A DNA stretch of 64,000 bases from Aldersonia kunmingensis (GTDB lineage Bacteria; Actinomycetota; Actinomycetes; Mycobacteriales; Mycobacteriaceae). Under the pieces are notes generated by a model that had not been told where the DNA came from, ran no database searches, and saw nothing but the letters and a program-made list of their open reading frames with translations. The stretch covers positions 1 to 64,000 of the forward strand of contig NZ_LRRB01000206.1 in the NCBI RefSeq assembly GCF_001646865.1. Reading direction: 5' to 3'. The position numbers and the translations under genes are program-made. Below, piece by piece: positions 54,640 through 62,834 of the stretch (the first letter of the stretch is position 1; the number at the start of each line of letters is the position of its first letter).

Positions 54640-54713
54640 GGGCCTATAGCTCAGGCGGTTAGAGCGCTTCGCTGATAACGAAGAGGTCGGAGGTTCAAGT
54701 CCTCCTAGGCCCA
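54640..54713 (+). tRNA. ileT: tRNA-Ile (GAT)
   Basis: 74 bases. The acceptor GGGCCTA pairs with TAGGCCC; the anticodon loop CTGATAA in the stem CTTCG/CGAAG gives GAT; the T loop is GGAGGTTCAAGTCCTCC. No CCA is encoded. Placement after gyrA is conserved. Confidence 0.97.
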
Positions 54714-54744
54714 CTCCCCGGCAGTCCCACGTAGGGTGGATGAC

Positions 54745-54855
54745 ATGAAAATTGTCCTCACTCTGGGTGCCGCGGTAGTCGTGCTTATCGGACTCATCAA
54801 GCTGCGCTCGCAGCAGGGAAAGTCCGATGTCTGGCACGATGCCACGACCGGCTGA
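54745..54855 (+). CDS. DLW-39-like small membrane protein
   Basis: 36 residues between the two tRNA genes: one hydrophobic helix (MKIVLTLGAAVVVLIGLIKL) then a polar tail ending VWHDATTG. Position, length and the D-x-W tail resemble the DLW-39 family found next to gyrA in actinobacteria, although the exact DLW triad is not present. GGGTGGA lies upstream of the ATG. The function is unknown. Confidence 0.68.
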   Translation: MKIVLTLGAAVVVLIGLIKLRSQQGKSDVWHDATTG

Positions 54856-54876
54856 TCGCACTGGATCATTGGTCAA

Positions 54877-54949
54877 GGGGCCTTAGCTCAATTGGCAGAG
54901 CACTGCCTTTGCAAGGCAGGGGTTAGGGGTTCGATTCCCCTAGGCTCCA
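54877..54949 (+). tRNA. alaT: tRNA-Ala (TGC)
   Basis: 73 bases. The acceptor GGGGCCT pairs with AGGCTCC with one G-T pair; the anticodon loop TTTGCAA in stem CTGCC/GGCAG gives TGC; the T arm is TAGGGGTTCGATTCCCCTA without its outer pairs. No encoded CCA. Confidence 0.97.
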
Positions 54950-55046
54950 CCCACTCGCATGTTCGGCCGTTCGGCCATTGAAATCTCGTTCGAATTCTCT
55001 GGGCATAGCCCCTTTGCGGTGCTAGCCTCCCCTCGAGGGAGGATAT

Positions 55047-56549
55047 ATGAAACCCAAGGTAACAGTAAGTTTGCCCCAGCACGAGGCGGTCATCGTCGGT
55101 GCCGGCTTCGGCGGCATGGGTGCCGCGATCGCACTGAAGCGCTTGGGAATCGATGACATCGTCATCGTTGAGCGTGAAGACGATCTCGGCGGCACCTGGC
55201 ACGTCAACCGCTATCCCGGGCTCGCTGTGGATATCTCGTCCCTGACCTACTCGTACTCGTTCGAACCCAATCCGTACTGGTCGAGGCTGTTTGCGCGCGG
55301 CGATGAGCTCAAGCGCTACGCGGACCACGTCGCCGAGACCTACGACCTGCGCCGGCACATGCGGTTCTCCACGTCCGTACAAGGCGCGCGTTGGGACGAG
55401 GAAGCACAACACTGGGTGGTGGCGCTGGACAAGGGCGAGCCTGTTGCCGCACGTTTCCTGCTCACCGCCACCGGTTTCTTGTCGCAGCCGCACACGCCGG
55501 ACATCCCGGGTATCGACACGTTCGCCGGAAAGATCATCCATACCGCGGACTGGGACGACTCGTTCGACCTGCACGGCCACCGTGCCGCGATGATCGGGAC
55601 GGGTGCCACCGCAGTGCAACTCGTGCCCGAAGTAGCGCGCCAGGTGGACGAGTTGACCGTCTTCCAGCGCACACCGATCTACGTGGTGCCGAAGGTCGAC
55701 ACGCCCATTCCCGGTGTGGTGCAGGAGCTGTTCGCGCGGGTGCCGCTCACCCAGCAGGTCGCGCGGCTCGCGAACACGGCCATGCTCGAGGCGATGATGG
55801 TGACCAGCGTGCTGCACTTCCGGCAGGCGAAGGTGTTCAACCACGCCGCCGCGTTGCTTGCAAAAGCACATCTGCGCGCACAGGTTCGCGATCCCAAGCT
55901 GCGCGAGAAGCTCACCCCGGACTACGACTTCGGCTGCAAGCGGCCGACGTTCTCCAACGAGTACTTCCGCACCTTCAACGCACCGCACGTCCATCTCGAG
56001 ACCGAGCGGATCGAGCGGATCGAGCCGGACGCGATCGTCACCGCCGATGGTGGTCGCACGGAGATCGACACCTTGATCCTGGCCACCGGGTTCAACCTGT
56101 GGGACGTGAACTTCCCGGCGATCGAGGTGATCGGGCGGGACGGTCGCAACCTAGGAAAGTGGTGGCGCGACAATCGGTTCCAGGCCTATGAGGGTGTTGC
56201 AGTGCCGCACTTCCCGAACTTCCTGACACTGGCAAGCCCGTACTCGTACAGCGGGCTGTCGTACTTCACCACGATCGAATCGCAGATGCGCCACATCCGG
56301 CGGCTGCTCAAGGAGCTGAGCCGCCGTGGTGCGAGCACGTTCGAGGTGACCGAGGAGGCCAACGCGGAGTTCCTGGATCGGATGACCGAGCGCCTCGGCG
56401 ACTCGGTGTTCCACCTCGGCTCGTGTGCCACCTCGAACAGCTACTACTTCAACCCGCACGGCGAGGCGGTGATCCTGCGGCCGACGTCGACGATCAATGC
56501 ATTCCGCGAGGCGAACAACTTCCCGCTCGACGACTACGCGTACGCCTAG
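55047..56549 (+). CDS. Flavin monooxygenase, Baeyer-Villiger type
   Basis: 500 residues. The FAD motif is GAGFGGMGAA near residue 18 and the NADPH motif is GTGATAVQLVPE. The Baeyer-Villiger fingerprint FxGxxxHTxxW is present as FAGKIIHTADW (Phe159-Trp169). It should insert oxygen next to a ketone using NADPH and O2. ATG 55047 has GGAGG upstream. It stands alone after tRNA-Ala, so its substrate is not suggested by neighbours; steroid or cyclic ketones are typical for relatives. Confidence 0.9.
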   Translation: MKPKVTVSLPQHEAVIVGAGFGGMGAAIALKRLGIDDIVIVEREDDLGGTWHVNRYPGLAVDISSLTYSYSFEPNPYWSRLFARGDELKRYADHVAETYDLRRHMRFSTSVQGARWDEEAQHWVVALDKGEPVAARFLLTATGFLSQPHTPDIPGIDTFAGKIIHTADWDDSFDLHGHRAAMIGTGATAVQLVPEVARQVDELTVFQRTPIYVVPKVDTPIPGVVQELFARVPLTQQVARLANTAMLEAMMVTSVLHFRQAKVFNHAAALLAKAHLRAQVRDPKLREKLTPDYDFGCKRPTFSNEYFRTFNAPHVHLETERIERIEPDAIVTADGGRTEIDTLILATGFNLWDVNFPAIEVIGRDGRNLGKWWRDNRFQAYEGVAVPHFPNFLTLASPYSYSGLSYFTTIESQMRHIRRLLKELSRRGASTFEVTEEANAEFLDRMTERLGDSVFHLGSCATSNSYYFNPHGEAVILRPTSTINAFREANNFPLDDYAYA

Positions 56550-56590
56550 CTCGCGATTGGTGCGTGCTGACTCAGGACGTCGCCCGGATC

Positions 56591-56604
56591 GTTTCCCGTG
56601 AAAC
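56591..56604. promoter_or_regulatory. parS-like site between genes
   Basis: GTTTCCCGTGAAAC differs by one base from the parS core and lies in an 82-base gap between convergent genes, about 11 kb from oriC on the side opposite parAB. Confidence 0.5.
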
Positions 56605-56631
56605 CATTCGCGGCACAGTCGATCGATCCGC

Positions 56632-57114
56632 TCAGGCGCGGGCGAGCAAAGCGTCGAGGGCGGCGAAGGATTCGTTCATCCCGCCTTCCATCCCGGACTG
56701 GATCATGCCGTCGCGTTCTTCCTTCGTGAAGAACACGTCGTCGAGGACGACCTTCGTCCGGCCATCGCCGAGGTCGACAAACTTCGCGGATTCGATGCAC
56801 GGGTGGCCGGGCATGCCGTCCCATTCGAAGGTCTGCTCGTAGGAGTAGTCCTTGGCGGCGATATCGCGGAAGCGGCCCTCGAAACCGTCGATGCCATCCT
56901 TGTGATGCTCGACGAAGCGCCAGTGCCCGCCGCGCTCGAACTCCCACTTCTCGACATCGAGCTTGTTGCCGCGGCCCCACCATTGCGCCAGCAGTTCGGA
57001 CTCGGTGTAGGCGGCCCAGACGCGGTCGCGGGAGGCGTTGAATACGCGTTCGACGTGGATGTCCCGTTCGCCGGGCGTGGTCATCTGATACTCGTCGTTC
57101 TTCTGCGAGGTCAT
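56632..57114 (-). CDS. AHSA1/SRPBCC domain protein
   Basis: 160 residues. ERVFNASRDRVWAAYTESEL, LLAQWWGRGNKLDVEKWEFE and GGHWRFVEHHKDG are the standard opening of the AHSA1 (START-like) family. ATG 57114 overlaps the ArsR stop by four bases. This pairing with an ArsR-type regulator is very common; the protein probably binds a small hydrophobic ligand, but this is inference. Confidence 0.9.
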   Translation of the reverse strand: MTSQKNDEYQMTTPGERDIHVERVFNASRDRVWAAYTESELLAQWWGRGNKLDVEKWEFERGGHWRFVEHHKDGIDGFEGRFRDIAAKDYSYEQTFEWDGMPGHPCIESAKFVDLGDGRTKVVLDDVFFTKEERDGMIQSGMEGGMNESFAALDALLARA

Positions 57115-57443
57115 CGATCCTGCTCCGTTCGCTCGAGGAATTGTTCGAGACGATCCAGCCGTTCCTTCACCACCGTGCGGTAGTCGAGGAGCCAGGCGGC
57201 CTCCCGATCGAGCGGGTTGTCCCCGAGGCGGCAGTACCGCACCCGGCCCCGCTTTTCGGTGATGACCATGCCGGCGTCCTCCAACAGCGCCACGTGCTTC
57301 TTCATGCCGGTGAGGGTCATGTCGAAACGCTCGGCGAGCTCGGTGATCGACGCCGGTCCCCGCCGCAGCTGCTCGAGGATTCCCCGCCTTGTGGGGTCGG
57401 CGAGTGCTGCGAAGGAGGTGTCGAGACCCAAATACTGAACCAT
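57111..57443 (-). CDS. ArsR-family regulator
   Basis: 110 residues with a winged helix: LADPTRRGILEQLRRGPASI, then ELAERFDMTLTGMKKHVALL as the recognition region and the wing ITEKRGRVRYCRL. No metal-binding cysteine pair is visible in helix 3 (ELAERF), so it is unlikely to sense arsenic. Start 57443 (MVQYLGLD) is the usual start for this group, and its first codons lie in a perfect inverted repeat. It is coupled to the AHSA1 gene. Confidence 0.92.
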   Translation of the reverse strand: MVQYLGLDTSFAALADPTRRGILEQLRRGPASITELAERFDMTLTGMKKHVALLEDAGMVITEKRGRVRYCRLGDNPLDREAAWLLDYRTVVKERLDRLEQFLERTEQDR

Positions 57444-57456
57444 CCAGTTCAGTATT
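57431..57456 (-). promoter_or_regulatory. Palindromic operator over the arsR start codon
   Basis: AATACTGAAC (57431-57440) and GTTCAGTATT (57447-57456) form a perfect 10-bp inverted repeat with a six-base centre. The centre contains the ATG, so a bound regulator would block its own transcription. Confidence 0.75.
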
Positions 57457-57543
57457 GCGCGATCCCGAGGGGATGTCAACCAACCGACGCTGGCAGACTT
57501 GACGTTTCGTGCGCGGGGGGAAGCTCACGAGGGGAGCAAGGAG

Positions 57544-58236
57544 ATGCAAAGGGCGATCGCCGCTGCCTTTTTGGCGGTGCTGACGACCGCGGTGACCGGG
57601 TGTGGAGCGGCCGACCGGGAGGTGCAGGCGAATTTCGTATCCGCTGCCGACCCGTCGGTGACATCTGTTGTGCCGCAAAGCGTTACGAAGACAACGGTGC
57701 TACGTCCCGTCGATGCCGGCGGTCATCCGGCCAAGGGGTGGTCCGTCGAGCACAAAGCATCCGCGCCGCCGATCGACTGCTCGCGTCCAGAGCCGTCGCC
57801 GAGCGCGCGGAGCAACGACGTTTTGCTCTGTCCGCCGAACACCGCCATCGCCGACGCATGCTTCGCATCGGCAGACGCTGGGCGCGCCTTGTGCCTGGTG
57901 GATCCGTTCTCCAACACGGTCGTCGAGTACACGACGACGGGTCAATTCGCGCAGGTCGGCGCACTGACCGACCCGCGGCCGATCGCCTTGATTCTGGAGA
58001 ACGGCGATCGGTGCCGGCTGCGCGTCGGGGGTACGTCACCCGCACCGCAGGTCGAACCCGGCTACGTCGTCTACTACAGCTGCGCCGCAAGTGAAACTGC
58101 CGCGATCTGGGGTGAGCGATCCGACGACGGGATCAATCAATCCCTCGCGACGTGGACCGTCGATTACGGCAACGACTCGGGCGCACTGACCCAGCAGGCT
58201 GTGGTCGAGGCGTTCTACACCGGGCGCGCGGACTAG
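57544..58236 (+). CDS. Putative lipoprotein of unknown function
   Basis: 230 residues. The signal MQRAIAAAFLAVLTTAVTGC ends in a lipobox (VTGC), so the mature protein should be lipid-anchored outside. Five further cysteines (in IDCSRP, LLCPPN, DACFA, ALCLV and DRCRL) plus YYSCAAS suggest disulfides. The C-terminal part resembles no family I know. Start ATG 57544 follows GAGGGGAGCAAGGAG. It is divergent from the ArsR gene. Confidence 0.72.
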   Translation: MQRAIAAAFLAVLTTAVTGCGAADREVQANFVSAADPSVTSVVPQSVTKTTVLRPVDAGGHPAKGWSVEHKASAPPIDCSRPEPSPSARSNDVLLCPPNTAIADACFASADAGRALCLVDPFSNTVVEYTTTGQFAQVGALTDPRPIALILENGDRCRLRVGGTSPAPQVEPGYVVYYSCAASETAAIWGERSDDGINQSLATWTVDYGNDSGALTQQAVVEAFYTGRAD

Positions 58237-58273
58237 TTCGAGCGCAGGTCAGCTGTCCTGTCGGACACTGATG

Positions 58274-58287
58274 CGAACATATGTTCG
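58274..58287 (+). promoter_or_regulatory. SOS (LexA) box at dinB
   Basis: CGAACATATGTTCG matches the mycobacterial LexA site core (CGAAC-N4-GTTCG). It overlaps the ATG of dinB at 58281. Confidence 0.8.
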
Positions 58288-59546
58288 TGTCGGACAGCGG
58301 TCAGTCGGATAAAAGCAGGGGTGAGTCGGGCAAACGCGGCCGCGATCGTATCCGGACGCGTGCCGAGGCGACCATCCTGCACGCCGACCTGGATTCGTTC
58401 TACGCCTCCGTCGAGCAACGTGACGATCCGAGCCTGCGCGGTCGCCCGGTGATCGTTGGTGGCGGCGTTGTGCTCGCGGCGAGTTACGAGGCGAAGGCGT
58501 ACGGGGTGCGGACGCCGATGGGTGGCCGGCAGGCGTTGGAGTTGTGCCCGCAGGCGATCGTCGTAAGGCCGCGCATGGCCGCCTACTCGGAGGCGAGCAA
58601 GGCGGTCTTCGAGGTCTTCTCGCAGACCACGCCGATCGTCGAGGGCATCTCGATCGACGAGGCCTTTCTCGACGTCGGCGGCCTGCGCAAGATTGCCGGC
58701 CCGCCGATCGACATCGCGCGCAAGCTCCGCGACGACGTACGCGATCAGGTAGGACTGCCGATCACGGTCGGCGTCGCGTGCTCGAAATTCGTAGCGAAGG
58801 TCGCCAGCGCTGTTGCGAAACCGGATGGACTACTGGAGGTTCCGGCCGGTGGCGAGCTGGACTTTCTGCATCCGTTGCCGGTGGAACGTCTGTGGGGCGT
58901 TGGTGTGGTGACGTCAGCGAAACTGCGCGATCACGGCATCACCACCGTCGGCCAGCTGGCGCATGTCGGCGAGCGCGGCCTGGTCTCCATCCTCGGGCGG
59001 GGATCGGCGCGGCATCTGTACGCGTTGGCCTGGGCGCAGGATCCGCGTCGAGTGGAGACGGGGAAGCGCCGCCGGTCGATCGGTTCGCAGCGGGCGCTCG
59101 GCCGCCGTCACCGTGCGGATGACGAACTCGAGGCGATGATCGCCGGTATCGCCGACCGGCTGGGCAAACGCATACGCGCGGCCGAGCGGGTCTGCCGAAC
59201 AGTGGTGCTGCGGCTTCGATTCGACGATTTCGGTCGTGCGACGCGGTCACACACCCTGGCCGAACCCACCGCCAATACGCAGACGATCCTCACCGCGGCA
59301 CGGCGTTTGCTCGAGGACGCGCTGCCGATGATTCACGAACGTGGCTGCACTCTGGTCGGGCTGACCCTCACCAACCTCGACGACGACGGCGCGGTGCAAC
59401 TCGTGCTGCCGTTCGACCCGTACGCCGGTGGTTCGCTCGACACCACGCTCGACAGCCTGCGCGATCGGTTCGGCAGTACCGTGGTCACCCGGGCCGTGCT
59501 GCTGGGTCGGGACCAGGGCATCAGTGTGCCGCTGCTACCGGATTGA
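58281..59546 (+). CDS. dinB: DNA polymerase IV (Y-family)
   Basis: 421 residues. Catalytic motifs are ILHADLDSFYASVEQ and ISIDEAFLDVGG; the little-finger domain follows. The clamp-binding motif is near QLVLPFD. It is a translesion polymerase. An SOS box overlaps the start, so LexA control is expected. ATG 58281 or GTG 58287 are the only plausible starts and neither has a good ribosome site, suggesting a leaderless message. Confidence 0.93.
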   Translation: MFVSDSGQSDKSRGESGKRGRDRIRTRAEATILHADLDSFYASVEQRDDPSLRGRPVIVGGGVVLAASYEAKAYGVRTPMGGRQALELCPQAIVVRPRMAAYSEASKAVFEVFSQTTPIVEGISIDEAFLDVGGLRKIAGPPIDIARKLRDDVRDQVGLPITVGVACSKFVAKVASAVAKPDGLLEVPAGGELDFLHPLPVERLWGVGVVTSAKLRDHGITTVGQLAHVGERGLVSILGRGSARHLYALAWAQDPRRVETGKRRRSIGSQRALGRRHRADDELEAMIAGIADRLGKRIRAAERVCRTVVLRLRFDDFGRATRSHTLAEPTANTQTILTAARRLLEDALPMIHERGCTLVGLTLTNLDDDGAVQLVLPFDPYAGGSLDTTLDSLRDRFGSTVVTRAVLLGRDQGISVPLLPD

Positions 59547-59587
59547 CCGGCGGCAGCGGCACAGGGCTCAGGACTGCATCTGCGCTG

Positions 59588-60409
59588 TTACGACGCCGTC
59601 TGCGCGGTGAGGCCGCCGAGCCCGATGACGTACTCCTGCGTCTCCTCGTCGAAATTGATGTAGTACGTCTGCGGGTAGAGCCCGGACTTCTGGTAAGACT
59701 CGGGTTGCTTGATCTGTTCGTTCACCGTCGGCTTGGTGAGCAGGTAGTCGCGGGTGATCATCGGCTCGATGAAGGTGTTCTCCCCGTTCCACGCACCGGT
59801 CAGCAGAACCTCAGTGAAGTCGTACGGCTGGCCGGGCACGATCGGTTCGGTGCTATCCACGTAATGCGCCCCCATCGCGGGCACGACCCCGTTGGGCACC
59901 GGTACATAGTCCTGCGCAACATATTGCGGGGCAGGAAGATTCGCGGCCTGTGCCGCGAACTCCGGGTTGGCCGGGTTGATTTCCGTTAGTGACGCCATAT
60001 CGGTCAGATAGAAGTGGATGTCGAAATGCGGCTTGTCGAATACCCCGGGTGGCTCATGGCCCTGCGCGTTCCAGTCGACCATGACGTGATCGAATACGGT
60101 CTCCGAAGCTTGGTCCGGGAAGTCGACCATGTGCATCACGCCGGGCGGTGGGGACAGGGGATCGGTGATCACCTCGGTGGTCAGGCCATTCAATGCATCG
60201 GCGGACATCCGGACACCGACATCGGTGGCATTGCCGTCGGCATCGACGATGGTGAATGCCTTGACAGTCCCGTCGCCCAGGTCCGCGGAAGGACCGAAGT
60301 ACGTTTCGGGCTCGTTGTTGTCGTCGCTACTACAGGCGAGAGGGAGAGTCAGTGCCGCGGCAGCGGCCAGCACCAACCCTGCGGTACGGCGGGAAGTGGG
60401 AGAACGCAT
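59588..60409 (-). CDS. Secreted lipoprotein, DUF5602/TTHB210-like
   Basis: 273 residues. The signal SRRTAGLVLAAAAALTLPLA ends at the lipobox LPLAC. The mature part has YFGPSADLGDGTVKAF, VMHMVDFP and KPHFDIHFYLTD, with His residues that fit the TTHB210-like family, found as small envelope or metal-related proteins. ATG 60409 has GAGGTGA upstream. No clear partner gene; the molecular role is unknown. Confidence 0.75.
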   Translation of the reverse strand: MRSPTSRRTAGLVLAAAAALTLPLACSSDDNNEPETYFGPSADLGDGTVKAFTIVDADGNATDVGVRMSADALNGLTTEVITDPLSPPPGVMHMVDFPDQASETVFDHVMVDWNAQGHEPPGVFDKPHFDIHFYLTDMASLTEINPANPEFAAQAANLPAPQYVAQDYVPVPNGVVPAMGAHYVDSTEPIVPGQPYDFTEVLLTGAWNGENTFIEPMITRDYLLTKPTVNEQIKQPESYQKSGLYPQTYYINFDEETQEYVIGLGGLTAQTAS

Positions 60410-60891
60410 CGGGGAGTCACCTCTGAAGGGGAGGACGCTGGGCACCGGTGATGAAAATGTCGCGCCCATGCGGCCGTGCGGCCGCATGGTGCCGGCCGCA
60501 CTGCTGCGCCCGACCCGTAACAACGTGAAGCCCACACGATCCCCGAGTCGGACGAGCTTCGTCACAGCAAATCTGTGACCCGCCCATAATGCGCGTTTCA
60601 GGCGCTTCAGTTGGGCTTATTGCGTGGATTTGTTTGCCGACAATTCGCCGCTCGCGGGCGCGGACGGAATGGCTGTGCTGCTTCGCATTCGTCCAAGAAG
60701 TTGTCAGACCACGAGCGGAGGATGGATGTCGAAAACTAGTGGCTGTATTCGACGTTTCGATAGAAGGTTGAGACAGGGAGAAAGCGGCGAAAGGGACATC
60801 CGAAACGCGGACACTCGTTGACCGCAATACCGGGCAGGCTCGTCACCGAAGACTCCGAAAGCGAACGAATCCCCCCACGGGAGGAAATGGC
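60410..60891. other. 482-base gap without a recognised gene
   Basis: Between the divergent lipoprotein gene and the ABC transporter genes. Open frames here are short and lack ribosome sites. No strong hairpin or operator palindrome is seen; promoters for both sides must lie here. Confidence 0.5.
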
Positions 60892-61917
60892 ATGACCGAC
60901 GCAATCTTTGCCGAAGGCCTGGTCAAGCGGTACGGAAAAGTGACAGCGCTCGATGGGATCGACCTCGCCGTCCCGGAAGGGTCGGTGCTGGCGATGCTGG
61001 GACCGAATGGGGCAGGGAAGACCACCACGGTCCGCGTGCTGACCACGCTCCTGGTTCCCGATTCCGGGCGCGCCACCGTCGCCGGTATCGACGTTCTCGC
61101 CGAGCCGCGCCAATTGCGCGAACGAATCGGCGCATCCGGGCAGTACGCCGCGGTCGACGAGTACCTGACCGGTTTCGAGAATCTCGAAATGGTGGGACGC
61201 CTGTACCACCTTGGCACCAAACGAAGTAAGGCTCGCGCGCGCGAACTCCTCGAGCGGTTCGATCTGGCCGAGGCCGGCGATCGGCCGGTCAAGGGTTACT
61301 CCGGCGGTATGCGCCGCCGCCTTGACCTCGCCGGCGCGCTCGTCGCCAACCCGCGCGTGCTCTTCCTCGACGAACCAACCACTGGACTCGACCCGCGTGC
61401 GCGGCTCGACCTGTGGGACGTGATTTCCGAGTTGGTCGCGGGCGGCACCACATTGCTCCTCACCACGCAGTACATGGAGGAGGCCGACCGCTTGGCCGAC
61501 TCGATCGTGGTGATCGACCGCGGCACGATCATCGAACGCGGCACCGCCGATGAGTTGAAGGACCGCGTCGGCGGCGAGCGCATCGAACTCGTCGTCGCCG
61601 ATCAGGCCGAGTTGCAGACAGCGCGGCAGGCCCTCGAGCGGTTGTCCTGCGGTGACATTCACGCCGACCCGGGCACGCGCAGGCTCACCGTTCCGATCAG
61701 CGGAGGCTCGTCGTCGCTGGTGGACGCGATCGCACTGCTCAACGACCGCGGCATCAAACTGCACGACGTCGGCCTGCGCCGGCCCACTCTCGATGACGTA
61801 TTCCTCGCGCTCACCGGCCACAGCACCGAAGAAGCAGACGAGGACTCCGAGCAGGGCGATCGCGGCACCGGCCGTAAGGCAGTCGCCGATCGTAAAGAAA
61901 GGGAGCTTTCCCGATGA
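60892..61917 (+). CDS. ABC exporter ATP-binding protein, DrrA-like
   Basis: 341 residues. Walker A is GPNGAGKTTT, the signature YSGGMRRRLDLAG, Walker B VLFLDEPTTGLD, and a DrrA-type C-terminal extension ends in LRRPTLDDVFLALTGH. Such proteins power export of drugs or lipids. GGGAGG precedes ATG 60892. The stop overlaps the permease ATG by four bases. Confidence 0.93.
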   Translation: MTDAIFAEGLVKRYGKVTALDGIDLAVPEGSVLAMLGPNGAGKTTTVRVLTTLLVPDSGRATVAGIDVLAEPRQLRERIGASGQYAAVDEYLTGFENLEMVGRLYHLGTKRSKARARELLERFDLAEAGDRPVKGYSGGMRRRLDLAGALVANPRVLFLDEPTTGLDPRARLDLWDVISELVAGGTTLLLTTQYMEEADRLADSIVVIDRGTIIERGTADELKDRVGGERIELVVADQAELQTARQALERLSCGDIHADPGTRRLTVPISGGSSSLVDAIALLNDRGIKLHDVGLRRPTLDDVFLALTGHSTEEADEDSEQGDRGTGRKAVADRKERELSR

Positions 61918-62717
61918 ACGCCGTAATGATGGCCGCGACCGACGGCACCACGATCGCCAAACGGAACCTCATCAAGATCAAGCGCGTGCCCGACCTCATC
62001 GTCTTCACGTTGCTCTCGCCGGTGATGTTCGTCCTGCTGTTCGCCTACATCTTCGGCAGTGCGATCGAGATCCCCGGGATGTCGTATCGCGAGTTCCTGA
62101 TCGCCGGAATCTTTGTGCAGACCGTCGTATTCGGCGCCAGCTGGACCGGGCTCGGGCTGGCCGAGGACATGCAGAAAGGCATCATCGACCGGTTCCGCTC
62201 CCTGCCGATGGCGTCGTCCGCGGTGCTCACCGGCCGGACGGCGAGTGACGTGCTGATCAACATCATCAGCCTCGTGGTCATGTCGATAACCGGCCTGCTC
62301 GTCGGCTGGCGGATCCGATCGTCCCTGCTCGAGGCGCTGGCCGGCTTCGCGCTGCTGCTCTTCTTCGCCTATGCGCTGTCCTGGGTGATGGCCGTTGTGG
62401 GCCTGTGGATCCGCACGCCGGAGGTGTACAACAACGCGAGCTTCATGGTGATCTTCCCGCTCACCTTCGTCGCAAACACCTTCGTCGACACCAGCCAGCT
62501 GCCCCCCGCCCTGCAGACCATCGCGAACTGGAACCCCATATCGGCCGTCACCCAGGCCACCCGAGAATTGATGGGAAACACCAGCCCGTCGATGCCGGTT
62601 CCGGACGCCTGGCCTATGCAGAACGCGATCCTCGCGTCACTGATCTGGACGGTGCTCATCCTCATCGTCTTCGTGCCCTTGGCGATCAACCGCTACAAGA
62701 AGGCAGTGAGCCGCTGA
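61914..62717 (+). CDS. ABC-2 type permease, DrrB-like
   Basis: 267 residues and six predicted helices, with the family region LIVFTLLSPVMFVLLFAYIF and the conserved loop GIIDRFRSLPMASSAVL. It forms the export channel for the preceding ATPase. The substrate is unknown. An MMPL transporter follows 117 bases downstream on the same strand, so lipid or lipid-like export is a possibility. Confidence 0.92.
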   Translation: MNAVMMAATDGTTIAKRNLIKIKRVPDLIVFTLLSPVMFVLLFAYIFGSAIEIPGMSYREFLIAGIFVQTVVFGASWTGLGLAEDMQKGIIDRFRSLPMASSAVLTGRTASDVLINIISLVVMSITGLLVGWRIRSSLLEALAGFALLLFFAYALSWVMAVVGLWIRTPEVYNNASFMVIFPLTFVANTFVDTSQLPPALQTIANWNPISAVTQATRELMGNTSPSMPVPDAWPMQNAILASLIWTVLILIVFVPLAINRYKKAVSR

Positions 62718-62834
62718 GGAATTCGCGCACGACCCCGTCTGCCACGTTGTGGACGGGGTCGTCGTCGGGGGTGGAATCGGGCGTTTCCACCTCCGGAACT
62801 ACGCTTGCGGCAACCTGAGGCGAGGAGATCACCG

